Part shown: one piece after another, positions 51,797 to 54,900 of the stretch
How positions within the stretch are numbered: position 1 is the first letter of the stretch
Layout: each line of letters starts with the position of its first letter
Translations under genes and position numbers: made by a program
Notes under the pieces: model-generated
Seen by the model: the letters and a program-made list of their open reading frames with translations, nothing else
Told to the model about the DNA's origin: nothing
Database searches by the model: none
Source: Saprolegnia diclina VS20
Taxonomy: Eukaryota > Oomycota > Saprolegniomycetes > Saprolegniales > Saprolegniaceae
DNA length: 54,900 nucleotides
NCBI RefSeq assembly: GCF_000281045.1
Contig: NW_008246083.1
Location: 677,311-732,210 of the forward strand
Direction of reading: 5' to 3'

Positions 51797-54505
51797 TTAC
51801 AAAGGGCTGGGAAACGCCGATGATTTTGGCTGTCGCGCCGCAGTGTACAGGCCGCCGGTGCGATAGAGCGCCGCATTGTCAAAGAAGGTGCCCCAGAAGC
51901 GCTCGGTCGTCGGGCAGTTGATGGCAACCCACTTGAGCAGCGCGCTGTAGAAGGCTTGCTCGAGTGCCAGCGTCGCCACCGAGTTGAACGCCGACGGGAT
52001 CGGCGCCGACGGGAACGTCACATCGACCAGCCGAAGTTTGGCCGACGGGTACAGTTTCTTGAGCTGCGTCCAGACAAGATCGAGCCCCGCCATCGGCTTG
52101 GTTGGGTCGTACTTGCCGTCCAAAAACGGTTGGTACGTGACGCCAATGACGTCACAGGCGGATGCGAGCGCCCGCATGGCGGTGGTGCCTGTCAGCCACG
52201 TCGCCGCCTTCTGCGCCGTGCCCATGACGGGGTTCACGCCCGTCGCCGCGCGCAACGTTGCGCGCACCGCGACGACCTGCGCCGCGACCTCGGACGGCGC
52301 AAAGTTCTCGTTCATGTTGATGTTTTCGTTGCCGACAAGGATCGCGCGGACGTGGCCGCCGTAGCCGCGCACCGCCGAGATCGCCGAGTTGACTTGGCTG
52401 CTGTACCACCCCTCGCGCGTCATAAAGACGCCGAGGTACACGTCGAGCTGGGCGGCGGCCAAGTAGGGCGTGATCTCGACGCCGTAAAAATTCGTGTAGA
52501 CCGTTCGAACGACGTTGAAGTACTTCTTGACGACCGCGAGGTCCTGCGCGATCGCGACACGCAGCGCTGGAAGGTTGTTCGGGTACGCTGCGTTGTGGAA
52601 CGGATCGTAGTTGGCACCCATGAAAACCGACGTGCAGGGCGCGGGCGTGGCTCTCTCGGGCGTGGGTGTGACTGGCGACACTGTCACGACGGGAAGCACC
52701 GGCGCCAGTGTGAACGCGGGCGCCTCGTATTGTGGCGGAAACCCCGCGACCTTTTGCTGCCCGCTGGCCGTGAAGAAGCCAAAGTACTTTTCGAGCTCCT
52801 GCGGCTGCGTGCGGTCGTCGGCGCGCAGGTCAAAGAACGTGTACCAGAAGAGCTCGCCGCCCCCTTGCGACGGCTGCCACTGCGAAAGCGCCGTGTAATA
52901 CGTGATGGCATTGTTCAAACTCGGAACGACGCGGGGTGAGAGCGGCGACGGCGGCCCACCGGTCGAAAACCCGGTTTCCGTCAAGCGCAGCTTGGACGCT
53001 GGGTAAATGGCGGCCATTTGGTCCCAGAGCGCGTTGAGGAGCACGGTGGGGTTACTGCTGTCGTAGCTGTTGTCGAAGAACGGGTAGATGTTGACGCCGA
53101 TAATGTCCGAGTTGTCGGCCAGGTTCTTCATCTCGGTGCGCAGCGACGGGTTGAGCCAGTCGGTGACGCGCTGGACTGTCCCAAGCAGCACGCTGTTGAC
53201 TTTGCCGTTCGACTGGATCGCAATCTGCGACCGAATGTACGAGATTTGACTGCTAATGTACGAAGCGCTGTACGGGCCGACCGGGATGACGTTTTCGTTG
53301 CCGACGAGGATCGCTTTCACGGTCGACGGGTACTTGACGGCGCCTTGAATCGCTGCGTTCACTTGGTCCCCATACCAGGTTTGGTCAGTCATGAAGACGC
53401 CGAGGTAGAGCGGAACTTGATTTTTGGCCGCGATCGGCGTCACGTCGACGCCCATGTAGGTCGAGTAGTAGGTGCGCACAACGGCCACGTACTTTTTCAT
53501 AATCTCAAAGTCTTGGTCCATACCGGCGGCGAGACTACCGTGGGCAACGCCATTGAGCGGGTACGAGTCCAGATGGAACGGCGAGTAGCAAGCGCCGGCG
53601 ACCACCGACGAGAACACCGCCGACTCGTTCTGGACGGCGTTGAGGTCGGGCAGAATCTTCTTGGACGTGCCGTCGACCGTGTAGAGGCCGTAGGCGTCGA
53701 CGTCGCCGCTCGGATCGCGCAGTTGGCGGTCGAAGAACGCATAGTAGAAGCCCAGCGCCGCGTACGCCGAGTGCTTGAACGCATTAAAGTACGTGGTCGC
53801 GTCCGCAAGCGACGCCGTCGGGTACCCCGTCTCAGTTATCGTGAGCTTCGTGCTCGGGTACAGAGCTTGGAGCAGCGGCCAGTGCCCGTTGATGAGCGCG
53901 ACCGGATCATCGATATCAAAATTCGCGTCGCGACCGGGAAAGTAGTTGACACCGACAACGTCGACGGCGGCTTCAACCGCCGACATGTTGGCCGAGAGGA
54001 GTGGGTTGAGCCAGTCCTCAAGATGCTGCGCCGTGCCAAGCTTGACGTGCGACGCGCTCGTCTCGGACTGCACACGGCTCCGAAGCGCCTCGATGCGGCT
54101 AACAAGGTCGGCGGTGGACACCACTTGAAGGCTGTCGCTGCCGACGATGATCGCGTCTACCGTGCTCGGGTGCGTCTGCAGCGCGTCGATCACCGCGTCG
54201 ACTTGCTTGTCATAGTCGATGGCACCGACATCGAGCCCAAGGTACACGTGCAAGTCGTAGCGCGCGGCGATCGGCGTTATCGCGACGCCGTGGAACGCCG
54301 GTCGGTACGTCCGCAGCAGCTGGTAGTGCGGGGCGAGGAGCGCGAGATCGGCGTCGATGCCAAGCGCAATGGCCGTGGCGTTGACTCGGTCACGCGTCGA
54401 GAGCGGGTACCCCGGTCGGTGGTCGGGGAAGTACACGACGCCGGGCACGGTCGACTGGGCGGCGGCGACCGCCGTACACAGCGCGAGACAGAGCTGCTTG
54501 CGCAT
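51797..54505 (-). CDS. Secreted triple-domain GH17 beta-1,3-glucanase
   Basis: Single exon, 902 residues. A signal peptide (about 1-16, LCLALCTAVAAAQ) is followed by three GH17 (glucan endo-1,3-beta-glucosidase) domains at about 20-295, 303-590 and 625-900. A Pro/Thr/Val linker at about 595-622 separates the last two. GH17 uses a Glu in G-N-E as acid/base and a Glu in T-E-T-G as nucleophile. Domain 1 has VGSDS (121-125) in place of GNE but ITETG (223-227). Domain 2 has both, VGNEN (401-405) and LTETG (508-512). Domain 3 has VGNEN (724-728) but LVDVT (826-830). Likely role: remodelling the beta-glucan wall or attacking host or fungal glucan. Start: the ATG follows a core promoter; the 34 upstream codons lack a signal-like character. 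Confidence 0.92.
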   Translation of the reverse strand: MRKQLCLALCTAVAAAQSTVPGVVYFPDHRPGYPLSTRDRVNATAIALGIDADLALLAPHYQLLRTYRPAFHGVAITPIAARYDLHVYLGLDVGAIDYDKQVDAVIDALQTHPSTVDAIIVGSDSLQVVSTADLVSRIEALRSRVQSETSASHVKLGTAQHLEDWLNPLLSANMSAVEAAVDVVGVNYFPGRDANFDIDDPVALINGHWPLLQALYPSTKLTITETGYPTASLADATTYFNAFKHSAYAALGFYYAFFDRQLRDPSGDVDAYGLYTVDGTSKKILPDLNAVQNESAVFSSVVAGACYSPFHLDSYPLNGVAHGSLAAGMDQDFEIMKKYVAVVRTYYSTYMGVDVTPIAAKNQVPLYLGVFMTDQTWYGDQVNAAIQGAVKYPSTVKAILVGNENVIPVGPYSASYISSQISYIRSQIAIQSNGKVNSVLLGTVQRVTDWLNPSLRTEMKNLADNSDIIGVNIYPFFDNSYDSSNPTVLLNALWDQMAAIYPASKLRLTETGFSTGGPPSPLSPRVVPSLNNAITYYTALSQWQPSQGGGELFWYTFFDLRADDRTQPQELEKYFGFFTASGQQKVAGFPPQYEAPAFTLAPVLPVVTVSPVTPTPERATPAPCTSVFMGANYDPFHNAAYPNNLPALRVAIAQDLAVVKKYFNVVRTVYTNFYGVEITPYLAAAQLDVYLGVFMTREGWYSSQVNSAISAVRGYGGHVRAILVGNENINMNENFAPSEVAAQVVAVRATLRAATGVNPVMGTAQKAATWLTGTTAMRALASACDVIGVTYQPFLDGKYDPTKPMAGLDLVWTQLKKLYPSAKLRLVDVTFPSAPIPSAFNSVATLALEQAFYSALLKWVAINCPTTERFWGTFFDNAALYRTGGLYTAARQPKSSAFPSPL

Positions 54506-54510
54506 GACAA

Positions 54511-54527
54511 AGCAAATCGCAGAATGG
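54511..54527 (-). promoter_or_regulatory. Core promoter of the GH17 gene
   Basis: On the minus strand CCATTCTGCGATTTGCT ends 5 bases before the ATG, nearly the same as CCATTTTGCGATTTCC upstream of 11657. The predicted 5' UTR is about 20 nt. Confidence 0.6.
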
Positions 54528-54900
54528 ATCTGCCAAGAGAGGCGTCGTCTCCGGTGCCGAACGCGCCGGCACCTTTCTCGAGCCGTTGTCGTCGGAGAAA
54601 AGACCAAGTGCGTCGCTTTTCAAAATACGTTAGCTGAATCAGAACTACCTCAATCCATCGGTGTTTTTGCCGACGCAAGTGCGGCGTGGCATCCACGCCG
54701 TCGGCGCAGATTCCCTTGGTCGTCGTTACGGCGGGTTGCAAGGGCGATATCTCACCGGGATCATGACGACTGTTGAGACAGCTGTTGAGAGCCGAGATTT
54801 CGGCTGGGACAATGAAACCAACGCGTTGGCGACCATTCATTCTGTTTTGGTGAGGAATATCTTTACGTGGTATTCGTAGCCTCGAGTGCAAGCACTACAC
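54528..54900. other. Right edge of window, nothing seen
   Basis: Both strands have open frames of about 70 codons without motifs. No gene is supported. Confidence 0.5.

Noticed and set aside
53018-54637. 539-codon plus-strand open frame
   Set aside because: It lies antisense to the GH17 gene, is extremely Arg/Val-rich, and is explained by GC-rich third positions of the real frame.

Overview
The window looks like nuclear DNA of an oomycete, most likely a Saprolegniales water mould. Four things suggest this. Genes are compact and GC-rich with very short introns (about 43 to 57 nt, often GTACG donors). Several genes have a core promoter that fits the oomycete initiator plus flanking region (TCATTYY then CAWTTTNYY) just before the ATG. 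Families typical of oomycetes are present: START-like/FYVE-like proteins, WRKY19-like Cys/His proteins and GH17 wall enzymes. Intron-containing genes and two nuclear-type tRNA-Leu genes exclude a prokaryote. The genus is inferred, not shown.

Layout. (1) 0.8-12 kb, conserved and housekeeping genes: a Cys/His zinc-finger protein, an unidentified minus-strand gene, a gp78/AMFR-like membrane RING E3, TRM6 of the tRNA m1A58 methyltransferase, a FYVE-GAF protein, 5-hydroxyisourate hydrolase with a PTS2-like N-terminus, a TFIIIC-like WD40 protein fused to many AT-hooks, and a small membrane protein. (2) 12.7-41.1 kb, the accessory core: six SLC43-like (LAT3/LAT4-like) amino-acid transporter paralogs, here MT1-MT6, enclose a head-to-tail array of six START-like/zinc-finger paralogs, here SF1-SF6. 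MT1, MT2, MT3 and MT4 are on the minus strand; SF1-SF6, MT5 and MT6 are on the plus strand. Inside this region are a near-perfect 244-bp inverted repeat with two divergent tRNA-Leu(CAA) genes, an F-box/LRR-like gene, a possible LRR pseudogene, a 206-nt assembly gap beside a decayed SF copy, and a 34-bp perfect hairpin. (3) 41.3-54.9 kb: a second small Cys/His protein, a long multi-exon helical-repeat gene, three small hypothetical genes, a sugar-phosphate-isomerase-like TIM barrel, a mitoribosomal mS33 homolog, ribulose-phosphate 3-epimerase, and a secreted triple-domain GH17 glucanase in which only the middle domain keeps both catalytic glutamates.

How it fits together. The strongest candidate for something undescribed is the 28-kb cluster in which transporter paralogs bracket lipid-binding/zinc-finger paralogs. 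All six SF genes start just after a similar promoter motif, and most keep a C-terminal short motif although the linker before it has diverged. A link between amino-acid uptake and endomembrane or phosphoinositide traffic is an inference from position and family only. Long intergenic stretches were read on both strands and hold little that can be supported. No LTR, virus-like or CRISPR elements were recognised.
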